Shown in pieces: positions 34,207 to 42,427 of a stretch of DNA of 45,885 nucleotides. Source of the stretch: Planctomycetota bacterium (GTDB taxonomy: Bacteria > Planctomycetota > Planctomycetia > Gemmatales > Gemmataceae). The position numbers and the translations under genes were made by a program. The notes beneath the pieces were generated by a model that was given only the letters and a program-made list of their open reading frames with translations, had not been told where the DNA came from and ran no database searches. The DNA lies in the NCBI GenBank assembly GCA_021807595.1, contig JAKBCS010000027.1, forward strand, positions 1 through 45,885, in the 5' to 3' direction. The first letter of the stretch is position 1. Each line of letters begins with the position of its first letter.

Positions 34207-35492
34207 GGCATCTCTCGCGGCGAACCGACGGCGTAGGCTGCCGGATAGCTGTCGTCGCCCGGCAACGCAAGCTGCCGATTCGCCGGGACGGTGTTCCTCA
34301 TCAGCGTCTCCGGCACGAAGAGCAACACCATCAGCGTGGCCAGGCCCGCCGTTGTAGCCAACAGTCCGAACATCGCTCGATAACCCAGCGCCTCGACGAA
34401 CAAGCCGGCCGCCAACGGACCCAATGCCGATCCGAGAACCAAGCACGAACCGACGAGAACCTGGGCTTCTCCGGCGCGGCGCGCGTCGGCGAAGCGATCC
34501 GTCACCCACGCGGCGGCGAGAACGCCGAACACCCCCTGGGACAAGCCGTCGAGCAGTTGCACGAACAGGATTTGCTCCGGCGATTGTGCGAGGGCGATCA
34601 GCGACAATCGCAAGGTCATGGCCGACCACCCCAACAACAACAGCGGTTTACGTCCCACTCGATCCGCCAGTTTTCCGACCGGACGCACCACCACCATCCA
34701 GGCTACCATCATCACGATAAAAAGACAGGGTAGAAAGTCCTTATTCGCGCCGAGATCGCGATGGACGAACAATCCGAGATACGCTCCTCCGGGTGCCGCG
34801 GCCGCGTGAAAGAGTACCATCGCCACCACAAATGCCCACAGGGAACCGTCGCGCCACACCGACCGCGTCGAAGCAGCAGGGCGAGCTGTCGGCTGATCCA
34901 TGTCGCCCGGCAGCTCGGCCTGCCGTTGCGCCGAAACGGGCTTGTGGATCAGCAGCGCGGCCAGGATCGCCGCCGCTTGGAGTGCGACGATGAGCGGCAA
35001 CACGGAACTAGGATCGCCCGTGTTCTTGACGATCTCGCGGCCAATCAGCGCCACGGCCATGACACCGATAGGCCGCCAAAATCGCAACGCGCCCAGTGTC
35101 GCCGCAATCCGGTTGGGCGGTGCTAAATGAACGGCTTCGGCTCCCGCCAGGCTTTCCACCGTCGCTCGGCAGGGGCCATTCTCGGCGAACATCACGGCCA
35201 GAAAGCTCACCCACACCAGTCCAGCCGCATCGCGCAACAGAAACGTAACCAAAGCGAGAACGACGAGGGCGACGAGCAAGATCGGCTTGCGCGCCCTCAG
35301 TCGATCCGACCACACGCCGAGGGGAAACTGCACCAAGGCGGTCAGCGCGGCCGCCATCCATACCAGGCCAATGGCCGAATCGGATAGACCCTGCTCGCGC
35401 AGATAAACGGGCAAGTAGGGGAGGATGAAGCCGATGCCGGCCATGCACAGAAAATACGATCCGTAAAGTCCAACTTTATTGCGCAGATCCAT
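34203..35492 (-). CDS. MFS transporter (copy 1)
   Basis: The protein has 429 residues from ATG 35492 with GGAAGG upstream; a TTG nine bases earlier is less likely. Twelve hydrophobic segments are apparent, with MFS loop motifs such as GVWSDRLRARKP after TM2 and GKLADRVGRKP after TM8. Two stretches outside the helices are encoded by REP-like palindromes: the central loop (about residues 187-207) and the last 27 residues. They give related peptides RQAELPGDMDQP and RQLALPGDDSYP. Substrate unknown; the layout resembles drug or sugar exporters. It overlaps the histidine kinase start by 4 bases and follows the NhaD/ArsB-type gene by 30 bases, so it belongs to one operon. Confidence 0.9.
   Translation of the reverse strand: MDLRNKVGLYGSYFLCMAGIGFILPYLPVYLREQGLSDSAIGLVWMAAALTALVQFPLGVWSDRLRARKPILLVALVVLALVTFLLRDAAGLVWVSFLAVMFAENGPCRATVESLAGAEAVHLAPPNRIAATLGALRFWRPIGVMAVALIGREIVKNTGDPSSVLPLIVALQAAAILAALLIHKPVSAQRQAELPGDMDQPTARPAASTRSVWRDGSLWAFVVAMVLFHAAAAPGGAYLGLFVHRDLGANKDFLPCLFIVMMVAWMVVVRPVGKLADRVGRKPLLLLGWSAMTLRLSLIALAQSPEQILFVQLLDGLSQGVFGVLAAAWVTDRFADARRAGEAQVLVGSCLVLGSALGPLAAGLFVEALGYRAMFGLLATTAGLATLMVLLFVPETLMRNTVPANRQLALPGDDSYPAAYAVGSPREMP
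34222..34285. repeat. REP-like double palindrome, copy 2 (inside the MFS gene 3' end)
   Basis: A degenerate CCGACGGC/GCTGCCGG palindrome and a CGGCAACGCAAGCTGCCG palindrome lie about 24 bases apart, the same layout as 28315-28387. The element encodes most of the C-terminal tail of the MFS protein. Confidence 0.6.
34870..34930. repeat. REP-like double palindrome, copy 3 (inside the MFS central loop)
   Basis: The clear half is CGGCAG (34908-34913) / CTGCCG (34920-34925). A weaker CAGC/GCTG hairpin lies at 34874-34888. It resembles copies 1 and 2 and translates to RQAELPGD within the cytoplasmic loop of the MFS protein. Confidence 0.5.
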
Positions 35493-35522
35493 GAGATGCA
35501 ACCTTCCGTTTGACTCGACGAC

Positions 35523-36800
35523 TCAATAAGGGACAAACTTCAGCCATGCGATGCCCACAGCCAGCGTCAACAGCGTGATGGGGACGCCGACCTTGCAGTA
35601 TTCCCAGAACGATACGGGCACGCCCTCGCGGCGTGCGTTCTCGACGACGATAAGATTGGCCACCGAACCGAGAACCGTTAGATTGCCGGCGAAGGTACTC
35701 GACATGGCCAGCGCCAGCCACGCCGTCTCTTGACTGGCTGGCGGCATCGCCTTCATTACCGGCTCGAACAGCAACACTGCCGGTACGTTGCTGACCAGGT
35801 TCGACAGCGCCGCCGAGACGCCGCTCAGTAAATCGACCGGACGATTCAACAACCAGGTCCAGCCGTCGATGCCCCAAAGTCCCACGACGTGGACCTGAAA
35901 GGCGTGAACGACCACAAACAGACCGGCGAACATCATCAACAGGCTCCAATCGATTTGACGGTACATTTTCTCCGGATTGACGATTCGCCCCACCAACAAG
36001 AAGGCGGCGCTTCCCAAGGCGACAATCGGCAGATAGCGACTGGGCAAGACGAAAAAGAGTGTTACGGCCGTCAGCGTTGCCAACACGCTCTTACTTAAGA
36101 GCCAACGGTGCGCTCGCCGGAGGGGGGGATGCGTTTCGGGGACGAGCGGTTCCGTCACATCGACGATCTTGGGCGGCACGAGAGCGCGGCGATAGATCCA
36201 GGCCACGACGAAATAGTTGAGAATCAGACCGAAGGCTGCCACGGGGAACAGCTTGGCCGCAAAGCGCAGATAACCGATCTGCGATTGAATACCGATAATC
36301 ATGTTCTGCGGATTGCCGGTGATGGTTCCGGTCGAGCCGATGTTCGATGCCGTCGCCAAGCCGATCAAATGGGGTATCGGATCGAAGCGGAGCCGCCGGG
36401 CCAAATGCAACACCAACGGAGTCAGCGCGAGACAAACGATGTCGTTGACCAGGAAAGCCGAGAGTACGCCGGAGAGCAAAATCGTCACCGCCAACAACCC
36501 CTTGGGCGTCTCGATGCGGTCCAGGCACCAGTGCGTCAACAGGCGGAAGAAACCCGAAAGGCGCAGGCAGCCGACGACGATCATCATGCCGAGCAGGAGA
36601 ATCAGCGTTTCGTAGTCGATGGATTTCGGCGAAATCGCATCTTGTAAGGAGATAATACCCGTCACCATCATGAGCGTCGCGCCGACCAGGGCGATGCCGG
36701 CGCGATCCATGCGCAACCCCGGTATCTTGCCCAGTGCCAGACCGGCATAGGTGAGGGCGAAGAACAACGAGGTCAACAAGACAACGGTTTGGCTCAGCAC
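35523..36800 (-). CDS. NhaD/ArsB-type ion or anion permease (SLC13-like)
   Basis: The protein has 425 residues. GTG 36800 is chosen because GAGGAG lies 7 bases upstream; TTG 36806 is too close to that ribosome site. There are about ten to eleven hydrophobic segments. Family blocks: IDYETLILLLGMMIVVG, AFLVNDIVCLALTPLVLHL, NIGSTGTITGNPQNMIIG and, in the second half, LSNLVSNVPAVLLFEPVM and GNLTVLGSVANLIVVENAR. The paired TGNPQN and SNVPA motifs fit the ion-transporter superfamily (arsenite, Na+/H+, citrate or sulfate). The substrate cannot be assigned. It sits between two MFS genes in one operon, with 12 and 30 base gaps. Confidence 0.87.
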   Translation of the reverse strand: MLSQTVVLLTSLFFALTYAGLALGKIPGLRMDRAGIALVGATLMMVTGIISLQDAISPKSIDYETLILLLGMMIVVGCLRLSGFFRLLTHWCLDRIETPKGLLAVTILLSGVLSAFLVNDIVCLALTPLVLHLARRLRFDPIPHLIGLATASNIGSTGTITGNPQNMIIGIQSQIGYLRFAAKLFPVAAFGLILNYFVVAWIYRRALVPPKIVDVTEPLVPETHPPLRRAHRWLLSKSVLATLTAVTLFFVLPSRYLPIVALGSAAFLLVGRIVNPEKMYRQIDWSLLMMFAGLFVVVHAFQVHVVGLWGIDGWTWLLNRPVDLLSGVSAALSNLVSNVPAVLLFEPVMKAMPPASQETAWLALAMSSTFAGNLTVLGSVANLIVVENARREGVPVSFWEYCKVGVPITLLTLAVGIAWLKFVPY

Positions 36801-36812
36801 CCGCAATCTCCT

Positions 36813-38135
36813 CTATTCCAGTACGGCGAGCGGGATCGTAGCCGCGCTCCCCGATAGACCGGCGCTCGGTTCGCCGATGCCATCCACTCCGCCGATTTCC
36901 TTGGTCTCCGGCATGAATCCGACGAACACCAGCGCGGCCAACGCGGCGATGGCAGAACACAGATAAAACGCCTCGTCAAATCCGAAATACTGCGCCGCGA
37001 ATCCCGCCAGCGCCGGGCCGATTACTCCTCCCGCGCTCAGTGCCGTGGCGATTAGCCCCTGCACCGCGTTGAAGCGCCCGGTACCGCGCGTCAGATCGGC
37101 GCACACGGCTACGATCGCCACTCCGTATATGCCCGCGCCGATGCCGTCGAGCGTTTGCAATGCGACTAACACCCAGGGCGAATCGGTCGACGAATACAAC
37201 AGGATGCGAACCGGCAGCACCAAAAATCCGATGGCGAAGACGGGCTTGCGCCCCCAGCTTTCGCCCAGCCTCCCCGCCAACCAGGCCACCGGAACCATCA
37301 CCGCCTGCGCCGTCAACACCACGCAAGCCACTTGCGTATCCGTGCCTTTCAAGCGGTCAACGTACATTCCGACCAGCGGCATCACCGGGGCGTTGGCCAA
37401 GTGGAACAGTCCGACGGCGACGAAGAGAATGGCAATCCGTCGATCTTGGAGCAAGGTCAGAAACGAGACCGAAGGTTGGCCTTTCCTCTGGCCGCCACAA
37501 GCCAATGCTTCGTCCACTTCGCTGGAACGGATGAGGAATACGGAAGCAGCGGCAAGGACGGAGACGGCGGCGACGGCGTAAAAAACCGATGTCACCGGAA
37601 GCCAGGCCAGCAACCCAATTGCCACCAATGCAGAGGCGAAATTACCGGCATGATCGCAGCTCTGATTCACTCCCACCAGGCGATTCAAGCCGGTGTGTCC
37701 CGCTAGTCCCAGTGCCAGAGCGCCCAACAGCGGGACGAAAAACGAACGACTTGCACCCGCGATAAATAGCAACGGATCGAGCCAGATCCCCCTCGTAGGC
37801 AATAAGGGCAGGACGCCGAAGCACAACCCCACGGCGAGCGAAGCGACGGCCAACAGGGCGCGGCGTTGACGAATGCGATCGACGAGGATTCCGGCCGGCG
37901 TTTGCATCAAGCATCCGCCCAGTCCGCCGAGGGAAATGGCCAAGCTAGCGCTGCCCAAGCTCCAGCCCTGGGCCACGAGATATTTGCCGAGGAATGGTAC
38001 AACGACGCCGCCGATCTCGGCGAGAAAGAAATTGGCCGCGCTCAGGCCGAGCAGGCTTCGCGTCGAGAGGGGGCGTTCCAGGAGCGAGAGCGACCGAGAC
38101 TGTGGAGGGTGCGAGGGCGCGGAGGCCGACTTCAT
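36813..38135 (-). CDS. MFS transporter (copy 2)
   Basis: The protein has 440 residues from ATG 38135 (MKSASAPSHP), with TGGAG upstream. Twelve hydrophobic segments fit the major facilitator superfamily. Motif-like loops include GILVDRIRQRRA after TM2 and GRLGESWGRKP after TM8. An N-terminal Ser/Pro-rich segment of about 25 residues precedes TM1. It differs from copy 1 in loops and termini, and neither is a recent duplicate. It heads the operon of three transporters and a histidine kinase; the next gene's GTG starts 12 bases after its stop. Substrate unknown. Confidence 0.88.
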   Translation of the reverse strand: MKSASAPSHPPQSRSLSLLERPLSTRSLLGLSAANFFLAEIGGVVVPFLGKYLVAQGWSLGSASLAISLGGLGGCLMQTPAGILVDRIRQRRALLAVASLAVGLCFGVLPLLPTRGIWLDPLLFIAGASRSFFVPLLGALALGLAGHTGLNRLVGVNQSCDHAGNFASALVAIGLLAWLPVTSVFYAVAAVSVLAAASVFLIRSSEVDEALACGGQRKGQPSVSFLTLLQDRRIAILFVAVGLFHLANAPVMPLVGMYVDRLKGTDTQVACVVLTAQAVMVPVAWLAGRLGESWGRKPVFAIGFLVLPVRILLYSSTDSPWVLVALQTLDGIGAGIYGVAIVAVCADLTRGTGRFNAVQGLIATALSAGGVIGPALAGFAAQYFGFDEAFYLCSAIAALAALVFVGFMPETKEIGGVDGIGEPSAGLSGSAATIPLAVLE

Positions 38136-38226
38136 TCGAGAAACTCCAGAAGGTGAGATCGTTTGCAACCGCGGCGTCGGCGTGCGTTTCTCGCCGATCC
38201 GCCGCGGTCAACTCTGGGAGGGCGGA

Positions 38227-38940
38227 TCAATCGCGCGGTGGAGGAGGCGGACGGCGCGGTCTGTCGTCGGGAGGGGCGGGGGGTTCGCGGCGGCGCGGCG
38301 GTTCGCGTCGCGCGCCGACCCGTGGATCGGCGTTGTCGAGGTGTTCGCCCACATGCGTCCAGGCTTCTGCGGCTCGGGCTAGTTGCAGCGCACGCGCCGA
38401 ATCGTCCTTCCCGGCCCGTCGCGCCCGGTCGTACAGACGGCGTGCCGCGTCGTAAAAGGCGCGTCCCGCGCCTTGGGTCGCCACGTCGCGGAAATCCTCC
38501 AAGCGATCCTGTGTGCGACTTAGGAGATCCTCCAACTCGTACTCGTCTCGAAGGGGCGGAGCGGGAACGCCCTTGGGTGCCGAGGCATCCGCGCGTAGGG
38601 CGTGAACCAAGCCGCGCGCCGCATCGTGGGCCGCCGCTCCCAGTTCCTCGGCGCGCCGGAACTCATCTCCGCGCGCGGCTTTCAGGGCTTCGCGGTACAG
38701 ATCTTTGGCCCGTTCGACCAACGGAGCCAAATCGCGCGGCGGCCGCGCGGCGGCCACATCCGTCAGTGCCTCGAACGTCTTCTGCAAGTGATCTTTGCCC
38801 TTCTTCGGTCCCTTCTCCTTTCCCTTGCCCGGTTTGGCCGAGGCCACGCTTGTGAACCCTGCGGCCGGCCCCCAGTCGATCAAGCCGCCGACCGCTGACG
38901 CGGCCAACAGCACCACCGTGCCTCGCAACAAACGCTTCAT
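38227..38940 (-). CDS. Exported helical protein with Pro/Arg-rich tail
   Basis: The protein has 237 residues from ATG 38940 with TTGGAGG upstream; the longer frame to 39087 has no signal or ribosome site. A signal peptide (MKRLLRGTVVLLAASAVGGL) is followed by a Lys/Gly-rich stretch (GKGKEKGPKKGKDH). The middle is Ala/Arg/Glu-rich and strongly helical, with repeated LxxAxxL-type phrases such as ARAFYDAARRLYDRARRA. The last 25 residues are Pro/Arg repeats (RREPPRRREPPAPPDDRPRR). No enzyme motif or family is recognised. It lies 91 bases upstream of the MFS copy 2 start. Confidence 0.65.
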   Translation of the reverse strand: MKRLLRGTVVLLAASAVGGLIDWGPAAGFTSVASAKPGKGKEKGPKKGKDHLQKTFEALTDVAAARPPRDLAPLVERAKDLYREALKAARGDEFRRAEELGAAAHDAARGLVHALRADASAPKGVPAPPLRDEYELEDLLSRTQDRLEDFRDVATQGAGRAFYDAARRLYDRARRAGKDDSARALQLARAAEAWTHVGEHLDNADPRVGARREPPRRREPPAPPDDRPRRPPPPPRD

Positions 38941-39233
38941 GGCTGTCGCCTCCAATAAAAAGGAGTCTCTGAATCTCTCATTGGGCGCTGGGTCACGGAC
39001 AGCCAAAGATAAAGGCAAGGCGTGTGCCAACCGGTGACGGCGCGACCTATTCTTAGCGCACCGATTACACAACAATAATGAATGCAAATAGTTGCGACGA
39101 GTGATTCGCGCGGATTATCTTCGGCTGCACTGCGAGATCCCAGCGGGATCGGTGGGCACGAATCCCCCGGTTGGGAGCGATTCGCCCGCGCGGAATCTCA
39201 CGGGAAATGGGGAAAGGGCGATGTCCGTCGATC

Positions 39234-40553
39234 TCAGTAGCGGAATTGGAGGCCGAGGTTGAGTCCCTGCGCCCAGAAATCGGTACTCTGGAAGGTGAAG
39301 TTCGGTCGCGCTGGGCCGTACAGTGTTCCATGGCCGACGAGCGATGTGAGTTCCGTCGGATTGACGCCGCGATCGATCTGATCGCCGGCGCGGAAGACGT
39401 TACTCCAATATAAGAGCGTGTAGCCGAAGGTGAGGCGGATGTGTCGCGTCAGAGCATAGCCGAGATTGATGCCCGCTTCCGGCACCACGGCGAATCGACT
39501 TTGTCCGTAGCCGCCGACGTTCGACGGTAGAGCCAATTGCCCCACGCCGACGAAGCCGCTTTGTCCCAAAGAATTGTTGTACGCCGACCACCCGTTGATG
39601 CCGGCATGTTCGACCGATACGCCCATCGCCACCTTGGTCAGCACATCGACGAAGAATCGGCCTCGACTCCACATGATGTCCGCGCCGAGTTGCCCGCCGT
39701 AAAACTGATTGCCGGTGTGAACGTGGTCCATCGTCGTGGTCCAAGTGTAGGGCGCGGTGTAGTATTGCGGGAAATAGGTATTGTTTTCCTTCAGACTCAG
39801 CGAGTCGTGCAGATCGAGGAAGCGAAATCCTCCCAGCAAATTGACTTGATAGGAAGCGCCGCGGAAGAGCATGCCGCGCAAATCGAGGTCGGCACCCCAC
39901 AAGCGCGTCGAAAGCGCACCGACGATGTCTCCAGCTTGTAGCCCGGGGTAGGACACTAGAAAGGCATCTTGATGATTGCTGTTGACGTTGAAGAATGGAC
40001 GCGCCAATACCGGATCGCCGTTGGAGGAGTCCCCGAATCCCGCCGATTGCCCGCCGAGGAAAAAGAGCGTTCCATCAATGCCGAACGTCTGATCCGGCGT
40101 GAACCAGTAGCCGCCCCGCAGGCGAACGCCGGATCGCATACGGCTATTGTAATCGCCGCCGAAGAGAACTTGCGTGCCAGGTTGGCCCAAGGCTCCCGGT
40201 ATCAGATCGTTCGGCGATCCACTGCTTACGAGGGCGGGTACATGGTCGCCCTTGGTCCACCACATGAGATAATCGACGCCGATCCAATAGCGCGTGGAGA
40301 AACCGTCGAGTCCGGCATCGGCGAAGAGAGGCGGCGGTGGAGCGGCGGTCGGCGCAAGCGGCGGAGGTCCGGGAGGCGCAACCTCAACCGCGAGACGAGG
40401 CTCGTTTGGCAGCGTCTCGGGAGGCGACTCTTCCGCGATCGCGGCGGATGTTGCCGTGGACTTCGATTGATCTTGGGCTTGGCCTCGGCTCGACACGGCC
40501 AGTCCAATCGCCGCGGCGGCAAGGAAAACGCACCTCATCGCCCTATTCTCCAT
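39234..40553 (-). CDS. BBP7-family outer-membrane beta-barrel protein
   Basis: The protein has 439 residues. A signal peptide (CVFLAAAAIGLAVSSRGQAQ) is followed by an Ala/Pro-rich spacer (VAPPGPPPLAPTAAPPPP) and then a barrel with alternating aromatic strands. The family's opening STRYWIGVDYLMWWTKGDHV is near residues 85-105. It ends in the outer-membrane-type terminal strand (LNLGLQFRY, final aromatic Tyr). AAGGAGA precedes the start. BBP7 proteins (PF07585) are widespread in planctomycetes, with unknown cargo. A 293-base spacer separates it from the helical exported protein's start. Confidence 0.85.
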   Translation of the reverse strand: MENRAMRCVFLAAAAIGLAVSSRGQAQDQSKSTATSAAIAEESPPETLPNEPRLAVEVAPPGPPPLAPTAAPPPPLFADAGLDGFSTRYWIGVDYLMWWTKGDHVPALVSSGSPNDLIPGALGQPGTQVLFGGDYNSRMRSGVRLRGGYWFTPDQTFGIDGTLFFLGGQSAGFGDSSNGDPVLARPFFNVNSNHQDAFLVSYPGLQAGDIVGALSTRLWGADLDLRGMLFRGASYQVNLLGGFRFLDLHDSLSLKENNTYFPQYYTAPYTWTTTMDHVHTGNQFYGGQLGADIMWSRGRFFVDVLTKVAMGVSVEHAGINGWSAYNNSLGQSGFVGVGQLALPSNVGGYGQSRFAVVPEAGINLGYALTRHIRLTFGYTLLYWSNVFRAGDQIDRGVNPTELTSLVGHGTLYGPARPNFTFQSTDFWAQGLNLGLQFRY

Positions 40554-40637
40554 CGGTTCTCCTTATGCTCGGCGCGCCGTGGACAACGGCGCGGCGAAGA
40601 TACAGTAAAACGAGGCTCATAACCGGGAGGAAAAGAA

Positions 40638-40754
40638 ATGTCGAGAGCAATCCGCGATGGGTGTCGGGACGCCATAGAAAGGTTCTCTGTCCGGTTGCAA
40701 TCGAGTTGTCCGCTGGTCCGGCTTCTCGCTTTCCACGGGATTCTCGACGCCTAG
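40638..40754 (+). CDS. Possible 38-residue small protein
   Basis: ATG 40638 has a good ribosome site, GGGAGG at 40625-40630, 7 bases upstream. The frame gives 38 residues ending in PLVRLLAFHGILDA. The last 19 codons fall in a 59-base repeat whose other copy keeps the same frame. It may be a real small gene, a remnant, or chance. No family is recognised. Confidence 0.3.
   Translation: MSRAIRDGCRDAIERFSVRLQSSCPLVRLLAFHGILDA
40693..40751 (+). repeat. 59-base dispersed coding-like repeat, copy 2
   Basis: This matches 15715-15773 at 45 of 59 positions, with the same frame and many third-position changes. Confidence 0.5.
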
Positions 40755-40757
40755 CTT

Positions 40758-40897
40758 TACAGCGATACTCTCGGATTCTCCCTTTGCCTCTGTACTCTGG
40801 GGGAGAGGGGTTGGGATGAGGGGGTTAGTTTTCCCAGACTTCTTGCCCCGCACAACTCCCCTCTCCACCAGAGTACAGGGGCGAGGGGAGTTGTGCG
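40758..40897. repeat. Intergenic inverted repeat, GGGGAGAGGGG family, copy 3
   Basis: Two overlapping inverted repeats are present: GTACTCTGGGGGAGAGGGGTTG (40792-40813) with CAACTCCCCTCTCCACCAGAGTAC (40853-40876), and a perfect 15-bp pair at 40850-40864 and 40883-40897. TACTCTCGGATTCTC near 40768-40782 also occurs in copy 2 (minus strand). Partial similarity to copy 1. Confidence 0.7.
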
Positions 40898-40915
40898 GAT
40901 AGTCTCGAACCGGAT

Positions 40916-42265
40916 TCATTCCTTACGCATCGCTTGCCAATACTGCACCAAGTCGATCCGCGTTACGATGTCCACGACCTTGCCATCCCTCAGCGCCAAC
41001 ACGCCGGTATGTCCCGCCATCAGCAGGCGATACGCTTCGTCGAGATGCACGGTCGCATCCAGAGCCGGCAGTGGGCGGGCCATGATTTCGCCGACGGTTA
41101 CGATATTCGGATCGCTATTGTCGTGCAACATTCGGGCCAGGGTAACTTCTTGCACCGCGCCGACGGGCTTGCCTTCTTGTAGCACCGGCAATTGGGAGAT
41201 GCCTGTTTTCTGCATGAGTTCGATGGCCGCCGCCGCCGTGGTGCCGGGTGCGATCGATACCATTTGCCGAGGGCCGCGCGTTTTGAGGAGATCGCCGATG
41301 GAATGGGCCGGCTGATCTTTCAACATCAACTTGTTCGCGGTCATCCAATCGTCGTCGAAGAATTTAGAGAGATAGTTTCTCCCCGTATCGCATACCAAGG
41401 CGACGACGAGTTGATCGCGCGTCAACCGGCGAGCGTAACGCAGGGCGGCGGCGACGTTGGTGCCGCTGGAACCGCCGGCCAAGATGCCTTCCCGCCGCGC
41501 CAACGAGCGGGCGATGTGGAACGACTCGGCATCGCCGACGCGAATCCATTCGTCCACGAGTTGACTGTTAAACGTCTTGGGCACATAGTCTTCGCCGATG
41601 CCCTCGACCTTCCAAGGCTTCGGCACTCCACCCGACAGCACGCTGCCCTCCGGGTCTGCACCGACGATTTTAACGTCGGGGTTGCGCTCTTTGAGGTAGC
41701 GGGCCACGCCGGAGATGGTACCGCCCGTGCCGATGCCGGCGACGAAGGCCCCGATGCGCCCTTCGGTCTGTTCCCAGATTTCGGGGCCAGTTGTGCGATA
41801 ATGTATCTCCGGATTGGCGAGATTGGTAAATTGATTGGGCCGCCACGCTCCGGGAATCTCGCGGGCAAGACGGTCGGCGACACCGTTGTAGCTCTCCGGC
41901 GAATCGGGGGCCACGTCGGTCGGCGTGACGACTACCTCCGCGCCGTATGCCTTGAGCAACAGGATTTTCTCACGCGACATTTTGTCGGGCAGGACGAAGA
42001 TACAGCGATAGCCCTTGACGGCGGCGACCATGGCCAGAGCCGCCCCAGTATTGCCGGCGGTGGCTTCGATGATGGTTCCGCCCGGACGCAGCCAGCCGCG
42101 CTGCTCGGCTTCGCTAATCATGGCCATGCCGACGCGATCCTTGACGCTGCCGCCGGGATTGAGCGATTCCACTTTCACGCACACTGTCGCCGGTACGTCC
42201 GCGGCCAAACGACGCAGCCGCACCAGCGGCGTCCAACCGATCGATTGCAAAATAGTCTCGTGCAT
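40916..42265 (-). CDS. cbs: Cystathionine beta-synthase with C-terminal CBS-domain pair
   Basis: The protein has 449 residues from ATG 42265, with GAGAAGGAGG upstream; the longer frame start is not supported. The PLP-enzyme part has the cofactor Lys42 in LNPGGSVKDR, with EATAGNTGAALAMVAAVKGY and GIGTGGTISGVARYLKE for phosphate and cofactor contacts. A CBS-domain pair occupies about residues 340-449. The enzyme makes cystathionine from homocysteine and serine (reverse transsulfuration). A cysteine-synthase-like activity is possible, but the C-terminal pair favours CBS. It is divergent from the DisA_N gene. Confidence 0.93.
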   Translation of the reverse strand: MHETILQSIGWTPLVRLRRLAADVPATVCVKVESLNPGGSVKDRVGMAMISEAEQRGWLRPGGTIIEATAGNTGAALAMVAAVKGYRCIFVLPDKMSREKILLLKAYGAEVVVTPTDVAPDSPESYNGVADRLAREIPGAWRPNQFTNLANPEIHYRTTGPEIWEQTEGRIGAFVAGIGTGGTISGVARYLKERNPDVKIVGADPEGSVLSGGVPKPWKVEGIGEDYVPKTFNSQLVDEWIRVGDAESFHIARSLARREGILAGGSSGTNVAAALRYARRLTRDQLVVALVCDTGRNYLSKFFDDDWMTANKLMLKDQPAHSIGDLLKTRGPRQMVSIAPGTTAAAAIELMQKTGISQLPVLQEGKPVGAVQEVTLARMLHDNSDPNIVTVGEIMARPLPALDATVHLDEAYRLLMAGHTGVLALRDGKVVDIVTRIDLVQYWQAMRKE

Positions 42266-42288
42266 CGGTTCCTCCTTCTCTAAACCGT

Positions 42289-42294
42289 ATTGTA
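42289..42294 (-). promoter_or_regulatory. Possible -10 element of the CBS gene
   Basis: On the minus strand TACAAT (42294-42289) would start transcription about 17 bases before the CBS ATG. The -35 at 18 bases spacing (TTCCGC) is poor. Confidence 0.35.
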
Positions 42295-42427
42295 TCAAAG
42301 GTGAGAAAAAGTGCGGAATTGCGGTCGTCTGACAATTGCCCCGGCATAGAAACATCGTTAGGATGGGTACGGGACAAATCGAATTCGCGCGGTCGGCATC
42401 GTTGAAAATCGTTGGAAGTGGTGACGC

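Larger units (their letters stand above)
40554..40915. other. 362-base repeat-rich region between the BBP7 gene and the CBS gene
   Basis: It holds a possible short ORF (40638-40754) that includes the second copy of the 59-base repeat (40693-40751), followed by the inverted-repeat element at 40758-40897. The flanking genes are on the minus strand, with CBS ending at 40916. Confidence 0.6.
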
